Shown here: positions 42,175 to 51,924 of the stretch, in pieces
How positions within the stretch are numbered: position 1 is the stretch's first letter
Layout of the letters: every line of letters begins with the position of its first letter
The notes under the pieces: model-generated
Database searches by the model: none
Seen by the model: only the letters and a program-made list of their open reading frames with translations
What the model was told of the DNA's origin: nothing
Position numbers and translations under genes: made by a program
NCBI RefSeq assembly: GCF_041276405.1
Contig: NZ_JBGGGT010000002.1
Span: 1,277,001-1,341,000, forward strand
Reading direction: 5' to 3'
Length of the DNA: 64,000 nt
Origin: Microvirga sp. TS319
GTDB lineage: Bacteria; Pseudomonadota; Alphaproteobacteria; Rhizobiales; Beijerinckiaceae

Positions 42175-42226
42175 TCCCCGCAGGTCCGGCGATGGCGCAC
42201 AGGCCCCCTCAGGGGCCTTTTTTATT
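42151..42226 (+). promoter_or_regulatory. ilvB attenuator
   Basis: A first stem GCGCCATCG (42151-42159) with CGATGGCGC (42190-42198), overlapping the end of the leader frame, then a terminator AGGCCCC-CTC-AGGGGCCT (42201-42218) with a run of T (to 42223). Stalling of the ribosome at the Leu/Ile/Val codons would sit just before the first stem, so pairing choice upstream is plausible. The model is inferred from the sequence layout. Confidence 0.75.
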
Positions 42227-42286
42227 GCCCGAAACACCAGAACAACGCACACAATCAATCAAGAGAACCCGACGGAGCACAATACC

Positions 42287-44059
42287 ATGAGCGAGACGAT
42301 GACCGGAGCCGAAATGGTGATCCGAGCCCTGCAGGACCAGGGCGTCGAGCATGTCTTCGGTTATCCGGGCGGCGCGGTTCTTCCCATCTACGACGCGCTC
42401 TTCCATCAGGACAGCGTGCGCCATGTTCTGGTCCGTCACGAGCAGGGGGCGGTCCATGCCGCGGAAGGTTATGCTCGCGCCTCGGGCAAGCCGGGCGTGG
42501 TTCTGGTGACCTCGGGACCGGGAGCGACCAATGCCATCACGGGTCTCGCCGACGCCATGATGGACTCGATCCCGCTCGTCTGCATCACCGGTCAGGTGCC
42601 GACCCATCTGATCGGCTCCGATGCCTTCCAGGAATGCGACACGGTCGGCATCACCCGCCACTGCACGAAGCACAACTACCTCGTGAAATCCATCGAGGAC
42701 CTGCCGCGCATCCTGCACGAGGCCTTCTACGTGGCGCAGAACGGACGCCCCGGTCCGGTGGTCGTGGACCTGCCGAAGGACATCCAGTTCAAGGCGGGCA
42801 GCTACGTGCGTCCCCTGAGCAACCAGCACAAGACCTATCGCCCGACAGTGAAGGGCGACATGGACCACATCCGCGCCGCCGTCGAGCTGATGGCCAATGC
42901 CAAGCGGCCCGTGTTCTATACGGGCGGCGGCGTCATCAATTCCGGTCCGCACGCGGCGGCGCTGTTGCGCGAGCTCGTGGAGCTCACGGGCTTTCCCATT
43001 ACCTCGACCCTGATGGGCCTCGGCGCTTACCCGGCCTCCGGCGAGCGGTGGCTCGGCATGCTGGGCATGCACGGCACCTACGAGGCCAATCTCGCGATGC
43101 ATGAATGCGACGTGATGATCAATATCGGAGCCCGTTTCGACGACCGCATCACCGGGCGCCTCGATGCCTTCTCGCCGTTCTCCAAGCGTGTCCACGTGGA
43201 TATCGACCCCTCCTCCATCAACAAGACCGTGAAGGTGGACATTCCGATCGTCGGCGATTGCGCGCACGTTCTCGAAGACATGGTGCGCCTGTGGCGCCAG
43301 GGCGGGAAGCAGGCCGACACGGTCGAGCTTCAGGAGTGGTGGAACAAGATCGAGGGATGGCGCTCCCGCAACTGCCTCGCGTACCGGAACTCGAACGAGA
43401 CCATCAAGCCGCAACATGCCATTCAGCGCCTCTACGAGCTCACGAAGGATCGCTCGCCCTATGTCACGACAGAGGTGGGCCAGCACCAGATGTGGGCGGC
43501 CCAGTACTTCAAGTTCGAGGATCCGAACCACTGGATGACCTCCGGCGGGCACGGCACCATGGGCTACGGTCTTCCCGCTGCCGTCGGAGCGCAGCTCGCG
43601 CATCCCGACGCTCTGGTCATCGACATCGCGGGCGAGGCCTCGATCCAGATGATGCTGCAGGAAATGTCCACGGCGCTGCAGTACAACCTGCCGGTCAAGG
43701 TGTTCATCCTCAACAACGAATATATGGGAATGGTGCGCCAGTGGCAGGAGCTGCTGCACGGCGGGCGCTACTCGCAGAGCTACTCGGAATCGCTGCCCGA
43801 TTTCGTGAAGCTCGCGGAAGCCTATGGCGCGGTCGGCATCCGCTGCGACAATCCGGCGGATCTCGACGCGAAGATCATGGAAATGATCAGCGTCAATCGT
43901 CCGGTGATCTTCGACTGCGTCGTCGACAAGACCGAGAACTGCTTCCCGATGATTCCGTCGGGCAAGGCCCATAACGAGATGCTGCTCAACGATTATCTCG
44001 GCGAGACCGGAGCCGATCTCGGTTCCGTGATCGACGAGAAGGGCAAGATGCTGGTGTGA
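42287..44059 (+). CDS. ilvB: acetolactate synthase large subunit
   Basis: IlvB is the catalytic subunit of the thiamine-diphosphate enzyme that starts branched-chain amino acid synthesis from pyruvate or pyruvate plus 2-oxobutyrate. The 590-residue protein has the GYPGGAVLPIYDAL block, the catalytic glutamate in RHEQGAVHAAEGYARASG and the central FAD-binding domain. The thiamine diphosphate motif reads IAGEASIQM, with Glu450 where Asp is usual. The leader peptide and terminator upstream indicate attenuation control. A glutathione transferase gene lies between ilvB and ilvN. Confidence 0.95.
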   Translation: MSETMTGAEMVIRALQDQGVEHVFGYPGGAVLPIYDALFHQDSVRHVLVRHEQGAVHAAEGYARASGKPGVVLVTSGPGATNAITGLADAMMDSIPLVCITGQVPTHLIGSDAFQECDTVGITRHCTKHNYLVKSIEDLPRILHEAFYVAQNGRPGPVVVDLPKDIQFKAGSYVRPLSNQHKTYRPTVKGDMDHIRAAVELMANAKRPVFYTGGGVINSGPHAAALLRELVELTGFPITSTLMGLGAYPASGERWLGMLGMHGTYEANLAMHECDVMINIGARFDDRITGRLDAFSPFSKRVHVDIDPSSINKTVKVDIPIVGDCAHVLEDMVRLWRQGGKQADTVELQEWWNKIEGWRSRNCLAYRNSNETIKPQHAIQRLYELTKDRSPYVTTEVGQHQMWAAQYFKFEDPNHWMTSGGHGTMGYGLPAAVGAQLAHPDALVIDIAGEASIQMMLQEMSTALQYNLPVKVFILNNEYMGMVRQWQELLHGGRYSQSYSESLPDFVKLAEAYGAVGIRCDNPADLDAKIMEMISVNRPVIFDCVVDKTENCFPMIPSGKAHNEMLLNDYLGETGADLGSVIDEKGKMLV

Positions 44060-44089
44060 TTGCCGGTGTGATCGGAAAAGGTTGAATCC

Positions 44090-44770
44090 ATGCCCACTCT
44101 TGTCATCGCCAACAAGTGCTACTCGTCCTGGTCGTTGCGGCCCTGGCTGCTGATGAAGCAGCTCGGTGTCGCCTTCGACGAGATCCTGATCCCGCTCGAC
44201 CTGGCGGATACGAAGGAAAAGGTGCTGAAACATTCCCCTGCCGGAAAGGTGCCGATCCTCATCGACGGCGACGTGACGGTGTGGGAGAGCATCGCGATCA
44301 TGGAATATGTGGGGGAGGCTTTCGGTTCTCCCGCATGGCCCGAGGATCGCAGGGCGCGCGCCATGGCGCGCTCCGTCGCGGCGGAAATGCACGCGGGCTT
44401 TCAGGCTTTGCGCGGCGCCTGTCCGATGAACCTCGGCAGGAAATACGCCGCGAGGGATCGCGGCGACGCCGTGGCACGTGATGTCGCGCGCTTCAGCGAC
44501 GTCGTGCGGCAGGCACGGGAGCGCTTCGGCGCGGGCGGTCCGTTCCTGTTCGGGGCCTTCTCGGCGGCCGACGCCATGTATGCGCCGCTCGCGACGCGCC
44601 TCGCCACCTACTCCTTCGCCCTCGATGCGCAGACCCGAGCCTATGTCGACGCGATCCTCTCGCTGCCCGCTTTCCAGGAATGGCGCGCCGCGGCGCTGAA
44701 GGAGAGCTGGATCGTCGATGCCGACGAGGTCGATGAAGAAGCCATCGAGAATTTCCGAAACGCAGCCTGA
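44090..44770 (+). CDS. glutathione S-transferase family protein
   Basis: A 226-residue GST fold protein. The N-terminal thioredoxin-like domain begins TLVIANKCYSSWSLRPWLLM, with Ser in the active-site region, and has the glutathione-contact motif VPILIDGDVTVWES. The helical C-terminal domain follows. It starts 30 bases after ilvB and ends 30 before ilvN, in the same direction, so the three are probably one transcript. No role in amino acid synthesis is known to me. Confidence 0.85.
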   Translation: MPTLVIANKCYSSWSLRPWLLMKQLGVAFDEILIPLDLADTKEKVLKHSPAGKVPILIDGDVTVWESIAIMEYVGEAFGSPAWPEDRRARAMARSVAAEMHAGFQALRGACPMNLGRKYAARDRGDAVARDVARFSDVVRQARERFGAGGPFLFGAFSAADAMYAPLATRLATYSFALDAQTRAYVDAILSLPAFQEWRAAALKESWIVDADEVDEEAIENFRNAA

Positions 44771-44799
44771 AGCCTCATACGAACGCCGGACAACGAACC

Positions 44800-45345
44800 A
44801 TGCTCCAGATGAAAACCCATTATCCCGATGCGACCCGCGTCGAGCCCGTCAACCGGCACACCCTTGCCATCGTGGTCGACAACGAGCCGGGCGTTCTCGC
44901 CCGTATCGCCGGCCTCTTCTCGGGGCGCGGCTACAACATCGAAAGCCTGACCGTGACCGAGACGGAGCACGAGGCGCACGTCTCGCGCATCACCATCGTC
45001 ACGACGGGCACGGACAGCATCATCCAGCAGATCAAGAGCCAGCTCGAGCGCCTCGTTCCGGTGCATCGCGTGGTCGATCTCACGATGACCGGCGATGCGG
45101 TGGAGCGCGAGCTGTGTCTCGTCAAGGTGGTCGGCAAGGGCGATCATCGCGTGGAGGCGATGCGTCTGGCGTCCGCCTTCGGAGCGCGCACGCTCGATGC
45201 GACGCTCACCTCCTTCGTCTACGAGCTCACCGGCACGACCGACGAGGTCGAGCGCTTCATCAAGCTCATGACGGCCGTGGGGCTCGTGGAGGTGTCGCGC
45301 ACCGGCGTGGCGGCGATGTCGCGGGGAGCCGAGGGGATCCTATAA
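44800..45345 (+). CDS. ilvN: acetolactate synthase small (regulatory) subunit
   Basis: IlvN binds IlvB and gives valine feedback control. The 181-residue protein has an N-terminal ACT domain (HTLAIVVDNEPGVLARIAGL, then FSGRGYNIESLTV) and the C-terminal ALS_ss domain (ELCLVKVV to VEVSRTGVAAMSRG). Length is standard. It converges with the DUF924 gene, four bases separating the stops. Confidence 0.95.
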   Translation: MLQMKTHYPDATRVEPVNRHTLAIVVDNEPGVLARIAGLFSGRGYNIESLTVTETEHEAHVSRITIVTTGTDSIIQQIKSQLERLVPVHRVVDLTMTGDAVERELCLVKVVGKGDHRVEAMRLASAFGARTLDATLTSFVYELTGTTDEVERFIKLMTAVGLVEVSRTGVAAMSRGAEGIL

Positions 45346-45349
45346 GGAT

Positions 45350-45895
45350 TCAGCCCCTGAAGTCGCTCTCTCGCAGGAAGGCTTCCTCCTCCGGCGTCGT
45401 CTCACGTCCGAGGATGGCATTGCGGTGGGGGAAGCGGCCGAATCGGGCGACGATATCGCGATGGTGGCGCGCCCACTTCATGGAGTCCTCGCCGAGGGCT
45501 TCGTTCAACGCCACCGAGCGCTCCTGGTGCCGCAAGGATTCGGAGTGCATGAAGGGCAGGTAGAAGAAGCGGCGGAACTCCGGTTCCACCTTTTTGTCGA
45601 ACCCTCTCTCGATGGCGCGGTCCGCGACCATCAGGGCGACGGGATCGGTCTTGTAGGTCTCGCGCAGACCGCGGAACATGTTTCGCGGGAACTGATCGAG
45701 CAGAAGAATAGCGGCGAGCGCGCCCTCGGGGGTGAGTTCCCATTCGTTGAGATCGCCCCTCGCGGCGGCCTCGTAGGTAGGCATGAAACGGTCCCGGCAG
45801 ACCTGGTCGAAGGCTTCATCCTTCGAGAACCACTTCTCCGGTCCGGCTTCGCGCCAGAAGGCAAGGACTTCATCGGGAGTGGCGAGGCGTTGCAT
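45350..45895 (-). CDS. DUF924 family protein
   Basis: A 181-residue helical protein with the DUF924 pattern: LATPDEVLAFWREAGPEKWF, ILLLDQFPRNMFRG and PFMHSESLRHQE. The fold is TPR-like by family knowledge; function is unknown. The ATG at 45895 is chosen because the family begins with the FWF segment; an ATG at 45961 would add 22 basic residues. Confidence 0.83.
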   Translation of the reverse strand: MQRLATPDEVLAFWREAGPEKWFSKDEAFDQVCRDRFMPTYEAAARGDLNEWELTPEGALAAILLLDQFPRNMFRGLRETYKTDPVALMVADRAIERGFDKKVEPEFRRFFYLPFMHSESLRHQERSVALNEALGEDSMKWARHHRDIVARFGRFPHRNAILGRETTPEEEAFLRESDFRG

Positions 45896-45939
45896 ACGGC
45901 TTGTCCTTCTCAAAGGAAGATGGCTTTGAGCCAATCTAG

Positions 45940-47184
<1,245 letters not shown>

Positions 47185-47208
47185 TTCCCGCCAAGGCGCG
47201 GAGACGAA

Positions 47209-47239
47209 AAGGGGCGGATCATTCCGCCCCTTCTTTTTT
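47209..47239 (+). terminator. rho-independent terminator of ilvC
   Basis: Stem AAGGGGCGGA with TCCGCCCCTT, loop TCAT, then CTTTTTT, 25 bases after the ilvC stop. Confidence 0.92.
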
Positions 47240-47254
47240 GCCCGGCGGGGAGTT

Positions 47255-47415
47255 TCAGAGCATCGGACGTGAAAAGCGGCTTCCACTTTTGGGATCGGAT
47301 CCGATGCTCCCTTCCCGGAAAGAGCGCATCGCTTGTGAGGACCCGAAGGGCCCCGCTCGTGGAAGCCGGGTCCACTTTTCGCTAGAGCGGCCCGCTGGGT
47401 CGACACGATGCGCTA
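47255..47415. repeat. CTAG-family palindromic element, type 2 with internal addition (161 bp)
   Basis: Starts at TCAG (degenerate CTAG) and ends in CTAG at 47412-47415, which holds the stop codon of the minus-strand gene at 47413. A further CTAG at 47382-47385 sits inside, where about 20 bases (AGAGCGGCCCGCTGGGTCGA) interrupt the usual CCACTTTTC-CGATGCGC join. That is what a nested insertion at CTAG would leave. Confidence 0.75.
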
Positions 47416-47787
47416 GAGCGCAGGGGCCAAATGGGCTGCGACCGCGATCAGAACGCAAAGGGGAAAGTTCATGCCGGTGCGCCGCCGGTTCCGGAGCAGC
47501 CCGGCGCAGATAGCGAGTACGGCGAGCAGGCTCCAGACATCCCGAGCAGCGCGATCCATGCTCGTCGTGACCCATGGCGAAGGGCCAGGGATCAGCGCTC
47601 CAAAGAGCCCAAGGGCCGCAAGAAGAACGGCTGCGGCCTTCCACTCGTAATGGCGCCAGGTCTCCGGCAGGCCCGCCATGCCGGGATCGGCCGGGAGCTG
47701 TATTTCGAGCGCGTCGTCCTCATCGTGCCAAGCATATGAACCCGGAGCATACGAGCCCGGAGGAATCTGTCCCATGACGAAGGCCAT
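47413..47787 (-). CDS. hypothetical membrane protein, 124 aa
   Basis: A protein of unknown function with a polar N-terminal third (PGSYAPGSYAWHDEDDALEI) and three hydrophobic segments (AAAVLLAALGLFGALIPGPS, WSLLAVLAICAGLL, FPLCVLIAVAAHLAPAL). Start may be ATG 47787 or 47775. The stop codon TAG is the CTAG of the repeat. No family is recognised. Confidence 0.55.
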   Translation of the reverse strand: MAFVMGQIPPGSYAPGSYAWHDEDDALEIQLPADPGMAGLPETWRHYEWKAAAVLLAALGLFGALIPGPSPWVTTSMDRAARDVWSLLAVLAICAGLLRNRRRTGMNFPLCVLIAVAAHLAPAL

Positions 47788-47883
47788 CCGCGATGTCTTA
47801 GCTTTGCAATAACATCACGGATGGCCTCTGCAACCTCCAGAAACGGAGGGGACTTCGGCGAGGAAGCCGGGAACTTGGTGCTT

Positions 47884-48039
47884 CTACTGCTGATTGCTCT
47901 TCGTGTTCGCGGCCTTGTTGTTGTCCTGCTTGCCGGAATCCGTGCGGTTCTTCATGGTACCGCCCGAGCCGCGGATCTCATGGCCTGGGTGCTTCTTGCT
48001 CTCGGCGGAGTTGTCGCCGTTCATCTTGCCTTTGCCCAT
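47884..48039 (-). CDS. small hydrophilic protein, 51 aa
   Basis: ATG 48039 follows CGGAGGTCCCC, a strong ribosome site, and opens 51 codons ending in TAG. The product is Lys/Asn/Gly/Ser-rich with no hydrophobic core (MGKGKMNGDNSAESKKHPGH, then KQDNNKAANTKSNQQ), so it is likely disordered. Codon use is like the neighbours, with third-position G/C, which supports a true gene. Confidence 0.6.
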   Translation of the reverse strand: MGKGKMNGDNSAESKKHPGHEIRGSGGTMKNRTDSGKQDNNKAANTKSNQQ

Positions 48040-48101
48040 GGGGACCTCCGTTGCACGTGGGGGTTAATGAGCCCTCGGCAGACGGGTTCCCGCGAAAAGC
48101 C

Positions 48102-48623
48102 CTACCAGGTCAGGTAGTGCGCCAGCCCGGCCCCAGGCGCGAGCAGAGCGAAGGACCACGCCGAGGCCGAGGCCATGTTGGCTGCCTGGAAGAGCACGCG
48201 CGGCATCATGAAGATACCGGCGATCAGAGGCAGAACGGCCCGGGTCGGGCCGAAGAAGCGTCCCAGAAACATGGCCCATGGCCCGAAGCGTTGAAAGAAC
48301 CGCTCGCCCTTGTCGACCAGGTCGGGCTTTCGGGACAGCGGCCAGATCCCATAGGCTCGCTTCTTGACCTTGTAGCCGATCTCGTATGAGACCCAGGCGC
48401 TCACGAAGGCCCCGATGGTGGCGCCCAGCCAGACATGCCAGAAGATGATATCCGCCGCCGCCAGCGCGAAGCCGACGGCCACCAGGATCGTGACCATCGG
48501 GAGGACGAGCGAGATGAAGGCGAACGATTCCCCGAAGGTCATGAGGCCCACGATCAGGGGGGCATAGCCCTGGTTCGCCCGGATGAATTCGAGAATGGTG
48601 TTGGTGATGGTCTCAAGACTCAC
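48102..48623 (-). CDS. DedA family membrane protein
   Basis: A 173-residue member of the DedA/SNARE-associated superfamily of undecaprenyl phosphate or phospholipid transporters. The family pattern includes FGESFAFISLVLPMVTILVA, GATIGAFVSAWVSYEIGYKV and the G-[RF]-FxGPTR motif GRFFGPTRAVLPLIAG. It is on the shorter side for the family, which commonly has about 200 residues. Lipid substrate is unknown. Confidence 0.85.
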   Translation of the reverse strand: MSLETITNTILEFIRANQGYAPLIVGLMTFGESFAFISLVLPMVTILVAVGFALAAADIIFWHVWLGATIGAFVSAWVSYEIGYKVKKRAYGIWPLSRKPDLVDKGERFFQRFGPWAMFLGRFFGPTRAVLPLIAGIFMMPRVLFQAANMASASAWSFALLAPGAGLAHYLTW

Positions 48624-48767
48624 GCGCGGCGCCTCCTCATGGCCTTCTCCTTGAACGCATGGACCTCATGCCGCGATCCGGCATTCCTGTGATGGAAAGG
48701 ATCACATCACGTCAATTGAAGCCGGAAGGGCGATGAGGTAACCGAAAGAGCGAAGGGGGCTATAGCC

Positions 48768-49616
48768 ATGAATGTTCTCTCGATCCAATCACATGTTGCC
48801 TATGGTCATGTGGGCAATGCATCCGCCGTCTTTCCGATGCAGCGCCTCGGAGTCGAAGTCTGGCCCATTCATACGGTGCAGTTTTCCAACCACACGGGCT
48901 ACGGCTCCTGGAAGGGCCGGGTCTTCGACGGGCCCGCGATCGAAGAGCTCGTGGAGGGCATTGCCGAGCGGGGCGTGCTCGACCGCTGCGACGGCGTGCT
49001 CTCGGGCTATATGGGCTCGGCCGACATCGGCAATGCGATCCTGTCCGCCGTGGCGCGGGTGCGGGCTCTCAACCCCCAGGCCCTCTATTGCTGCGATCCC
49101 GTGATCGGGGATGTGGGCCGCGGCGTCTTCGTGCGTCCGGGCATTCCGGAATTCATGCGTGAGCAGGCGGTGCCCGCGGCCGATATCATCACGCCGAACC
49201 AGTTCGAGCTGGATTATCTCTCGGGCCGCCGGACGGAAACCTTGAGCGACGTGAAGCAGGCCGTCTCGGAGGTGCAGGAGCTCGGTCCCAGGGCGGTGCT
49301 CGTGACCTCCGTCGAGGCGCAGGAGACGCCCGCCGGCACGATCGATCTCGTGGCCGGCGAGGGCGGCCGCTTCTGGCGCGTACGCACCCCCAAGCTCTCG
49401 CTCAGCATCAATGGAGCGGGGGACGCGATCGCGGCCCTCTTCTTTGTTCATTATGCCCGCTCCCGCTCCGCTGCGACGGCCCTCGCCGAGGCTTCCGCCT
49501 CCGTCTACGGCCTGCTGAAGCGCACGGAGGAGGCCGGATCCCGTGAAATCCTCACCATCGCCGCGCAGGACGAATTCGTCTCGCCCACGCATCGTTTCAC
49601 CCCCGAGGAGGTTTGA
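48768..49616 (+). CDS. pdxY: pyridoxal kinase PdxY
   Basis: Phosphorylates pyridoxal in the B6 salvage pathway. The 282-residue ribokinase-fold protein opens [21 protein letters not shown], the substrate-binding start of the family, and has the CDPVIGD metal-binding motif, a [12 protein letters not shown] block and the catalytic-Asp region [13 protein letters not shown]. Note Asn-Gly-Ala-Gly-Asp in place of the usual [GT]-GAGD. It is followed within a few bases by the PhzF gene. Confidence 0.93.
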   Translation: MNVLSIQSHVAYGHVGNASAVFPMQRLGVEVWPIHTVQFSNHTGYGSWKGRVFDGPAIEELVEGIAERGVLDRCDGVLSGYMGSADIGNAILSAVARVRALNPQALYCCDPVIGDVGRGVFVRPGIPEFMREQAVPAADIITPNQFELDYLSGRRTETLSDVKQAVSEVQELGPRAVLVTSVEAQETPAGTIDLVAGEGGRFWRVRTPKLSLSINGAGDAIAALFFVHYARSRSAATALAEASASVYGLLKRTEEAGSREILTIAAQDEFVSPTHRFTPEEV

Positions 49617-49621
49617 TCCGC

Positions 49622-50527
49622 ATGGCCCGCCGCTTTGTCACCCTCGACGTCTTCACGTCGGAGCGCTTCGCCGGAAACCCTTTGGCCGTCGTTCTGGAGG
49701 CCGAGGGTCTCGACGACGCGCAAATGCAGACCATCGCGAAGGAGTTCAACCTGTCCGAGACGGTCTTCGTCCTGCCTCCGGCCGACGCGCATCAGCGCGC
49801 CGATATCCGCATCTTCACGCCAGGCCGCGAGCTGCCTTTCGCCGGTCATCCCACCGTGGGAACGGCGGTGCTGCTCGCCCTTTTGGACCAGAACGGCCAG
49901 CCCGGCGCCGTCGCCTTCGGGTTAAAGGAGAAAGTCGGCATCGTTCCCTGCGCGGTCGAGGTGAAGGATGCGGTGAGCGCGGATGCGCGTTTCCGCCTGC
50001 CGCGCCTGCCCTTCGCGTGGGGTGAGGGGAAGGATACGACGACCTGCGCCTGGGCGCTCGGCCTCGACCCGACGGAGATCGGCTTCGAGCGCCATGTGCC
50101 GAGCCGCCACTCGGCCGGCGTCGCCTATGACCTCGTGCCTGTCGCGTCCCTCGATGCCCTGGCCCGGGCCTGGCCCAAGGGGGATGCCTTCGACAAGGCC
50201 TTCGCCGACAGCGACCATCCTTCGGCCTATGTCTATACGCGGGTCCAGCAGGTGGAGGGATTGCGGTTCCGCGCCCGCATGTTCGGTCCGGGTCTGGGCG
50301 TCGTGGAGGATCCCGCCACCGGCTCCGCCGCGGCGGCTTTCGCAGGCGCCCTGATGCAATGCGAGCCGCTGGGCGACGGCGAGCACGACATCGTCATCGA
50401 GCAGGGCATCGAAATGGGTCGTGCGAGCCAGATAGCCCTGCAGATGACGATCAGGAACGGCGAGCTGGTATCGGCCGAGATCGGCGGCACCGCCATCATG
50501 GTGAGCCGCGGCGAGATCCTCGCATGA
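49622..50527 (+). CDS. PhzF family isomerase
   Basis: A 301-residue protein of the PhzF/diaminopimelate-epimerase fold. It has the N-terminal DVFTSERFAGNPLAVVLEAE, the catalytic Glu in NLSETVFVLPP, the FTPGRELPFAGHPTVGTAV block and the C-terminal GxVEDPATGSAAAAFAG. Members isomerise diverse substrates; only PhzF itself is tied to phenazines. ATG 49622 lies five bases after pdxY stop, and its stop overlaps the next gene (ATGA). Confidence 0.9.
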   Translation: MARRFVTLDVFTSERFAGNPLAVVLEAEGLDDAQMQTIAKEFNLSETVFVLPPADAHQRADIRIFTPGRELPFAGHPTVGTAVLLALLDQNGQPGAVAFGLKEKVGIVPCAVEVKDAVSADARFRLPRLPFAWGEGKDTTTCAWALGLDPTEIGFERHVPSRHSAGVAYDLVPVASLDALARAWPKGDAFDKAFADSDHPSAYVYTRVQQVEGLRFRARMFGPGLGVVEDPATGSAAAAFAGALMQCEPLGDGEHDIVIEQGIEMGRASQIALQMTIRNGELVSAEIGGTAIMVSRGEILA

Positions 50528-51234
50528 CCTCGGACGTTCTGATCAGGCGGGTCTCGCGCGTCGAGGCGAGGTGCAGGCCCATGGAATGGGCGTGGGCCGC
50601 TCAGAACCGGAGCCTCATCGAGGAAAACTGGAAGCGCCGCACGGCTCAGACGCCGAAAATGTTCAACGGACGGGTCCTGCTGCTCAGTGATCTGACGTTC
50701 GAGCAGGACGTGTGCCGCAACACGTATTTCGAGACCGACTATGCCGGCCTCGTCGCCTGGATCGATAACGGCTATCCGGACAGGAGCGTCGCCAACGGCT
50801 TCGCCATGGGAGCCCTACGCGGTTCGGACGGCGCTTACATCTGCGGCGTCATGAGCCGGCATACGGCGAATGCGGGCCGGGTCTATTTCGCGGGAGGGAC
50901 GCCCGACTTGTCCGATCTCAGGCCCGACGGCACCGTCGATCTTGCAACGAGCCTGACCCGCGAGCTGACGGAGGAGACGGGCCTCCGAGACGACGACTAC
51001 CGCGTTGACGACGAGTGGATCATCATCCGGCGCTGGCCGACGGTGGCGCTGCTGCGGATGGTCACCCTGCCGATGACGGCGGAGGAAGGCGCGGCCCTGA
51101 TCCGCGCCAACATTGCCAAGGAGCGCGAGCCCGAGTTGGAAGATGTGCGGATCGTCCGCGACGTGGGGGACATCGACCGCGATGCGATGCCCCTGTTCCA
51201 GCAATCCTTCTTCGAGTGGGTCTTTGCTCAGTAA
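50524..51234 (+). CDS. NUDIX hydrolase
   Basis: A 236-residue protein with a Nudix box of the form G-x-E-x-RELTEETG: FAGGTPDLSDLRPDGTVDLA, then TSLTRELTEETGL near residues 130-150. An extra N-terminal region of about 100 residues precedes the box. It overlaps the PhzF gene by four bases, so pdxY, phzF and this gene may be one operon. Substrate unknown. Confidence 0.83.
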   Translation: MTSDVLIRRVSRVEARCRPMEWAWAAQNRSLIEENWKRRTAQTPKMFNGRVLLLSDLTFEQDVCRNTYFETDYAGLVAWIDNGYPDRSVANGFAMGALRGSDGAYICGVMSRHTANAGRVYFAGGTPDLSDLRPDGTVDLATSLTRELTEETGLRDDDYRVDDEWIIIRRWPTVALLRMVTLPMTAEEGAALIRANIAKEREPELEDVRIVRDVGDIDRDAMPLFQQSFFEWVFAQ

Positions 51235-51560
51235 TAGCCGTGCCGCGCCTTCGCGGCGTGGACCAGACGCTGCGCCTCCGCATCGCGCCCGGCGGCGCAG
51301 GCGGCCTCGGCCGGCCCGAGTTCCCGGTCCACCTGATTGTAGACGGACTGGTTCACATGGCCCATGGCGAGGTCGTTGCTCATCACGGCCCGGTAACGGG
51401 CGATCTCGCCCCGGCAGCCTGTGCCTTCCGGCGCGCGGAAGCTGGAGGGGGTCATGCTCGCGCCGGGGGCCGGGACAGGGCCTGAGGCCGTCTGGTTGCA
51501 GGCGGCGAGGGGCAGGGCCAGAAGGCCGGTGAGCCACAGGCGGCGGATATCATTGGTCAT
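51228..51560 (-). CDS. small putative lipoprotein, 110 aa
   Basis: A hypothetical protein whose N-terminus carries a lipoprotein signal: IRRLWLTGLLALPLAACNQT, with the lipobox LAAC, then a Pro/Ala linker. The mature part (GCRGEIARYRAVMSNDLAMG to HAAKARHGYY) has two more cysteines and a helical pattern. ATG 51560 is chosen because the signal follows at once. It converges with the NUDIX gene, overlapping by seven bases. Confidence 0.65.
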   Translation of the reverse strand: MTNDIRRLWLTGLLALPLAACNQTASGPVPAPGASMTPSSFRAPEGTGCRGEIARYRAVMSNDLAMGHVNQSVYNQVDRELGPAEAACAAGRDAEAQRLVHAAKARHGYY

Positions 51561-51714
51561 TGAAGTCTCACCTCGTACGGGTTCGTTGCGATCGGCTCCA
51601 GGAACAGCCAAGCTCGCCTAGATCTAGGGCGTTTCGCGCTCCGTCCAGGGAGCGGGAGCGAAGGACATTTCCTATACAATCGTCGCGCTTGGGCTTTTCG
51701 TTTGTTTCAACCGC

Positions 51715-51743
51715 TTGCCATTCCGGATCTCCCCCGTTACAAA
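51715..51743 (+). promoter_or_regulatory. candidate promoter of the leuA leader
   Basis: TTGCCA at 51715-51720 and TACAAA at 51738-51743 separated by 17 bases, 50 bases upstream of the leader peptide ATG. Confidence 0.35.
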
Positions 51744-51792
51744 CGTGCCGTTCTTCGCGGCAGGGCCGCGGTCTTTGGAGGTTTGGGCAGCG

Positions 51793-51888
51793 ATGGCAAT
51801 CGGCTCCCACAGCGCTAGCCTGAACGGCGCCGCCCCGGCGGCCGGCCGCGCGCTCCTCCTTGGCCTTCTTCTCCTTAGTCGCCCCTGA
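51793..51888 (+). CDS. leuA leader peptide
   Basis: A 31-codon frame after GTTTGGGCAGCG that ends with the run ALLLGLLLLSRP and TGA; it contains seven leucine codons within eight positions. Low charged Leu-tRNA would stall the ribosome there. It lies 114 bases before leuA. The codon cluster uses CTC and CTT. It probably acts only through its translation. Confidence 0.85.
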   Translation: MAIGSHSASLNGAAPAAGRALLLGLLLLSRP

Positions 51889-51924
51889 GGGTCGGCTGGG
51901 CGCTGTCGCCTGGGCTCTCAGGGG
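51882..51924 (+). promoter_or_regulatory. leuA leader hairpin
   Basis: CCCCTGAG (51882-51889), which includes the leader stop codon, pairs with CTCAGGGG (51917-51924) across a GC-rich loop. No T-run follows it, in contrast to the ilvB terminator. So it may act in a pairing choice, or block leuA translation, and not as a simple terminator. Inference. Confidence 0.6.

Noticed and set aside
49622..50527. Phenazine synthesis based on a PhzF-like gene
   Set aside because: PhzF family members are widespread isomerases of other function and no other phz genes are near.
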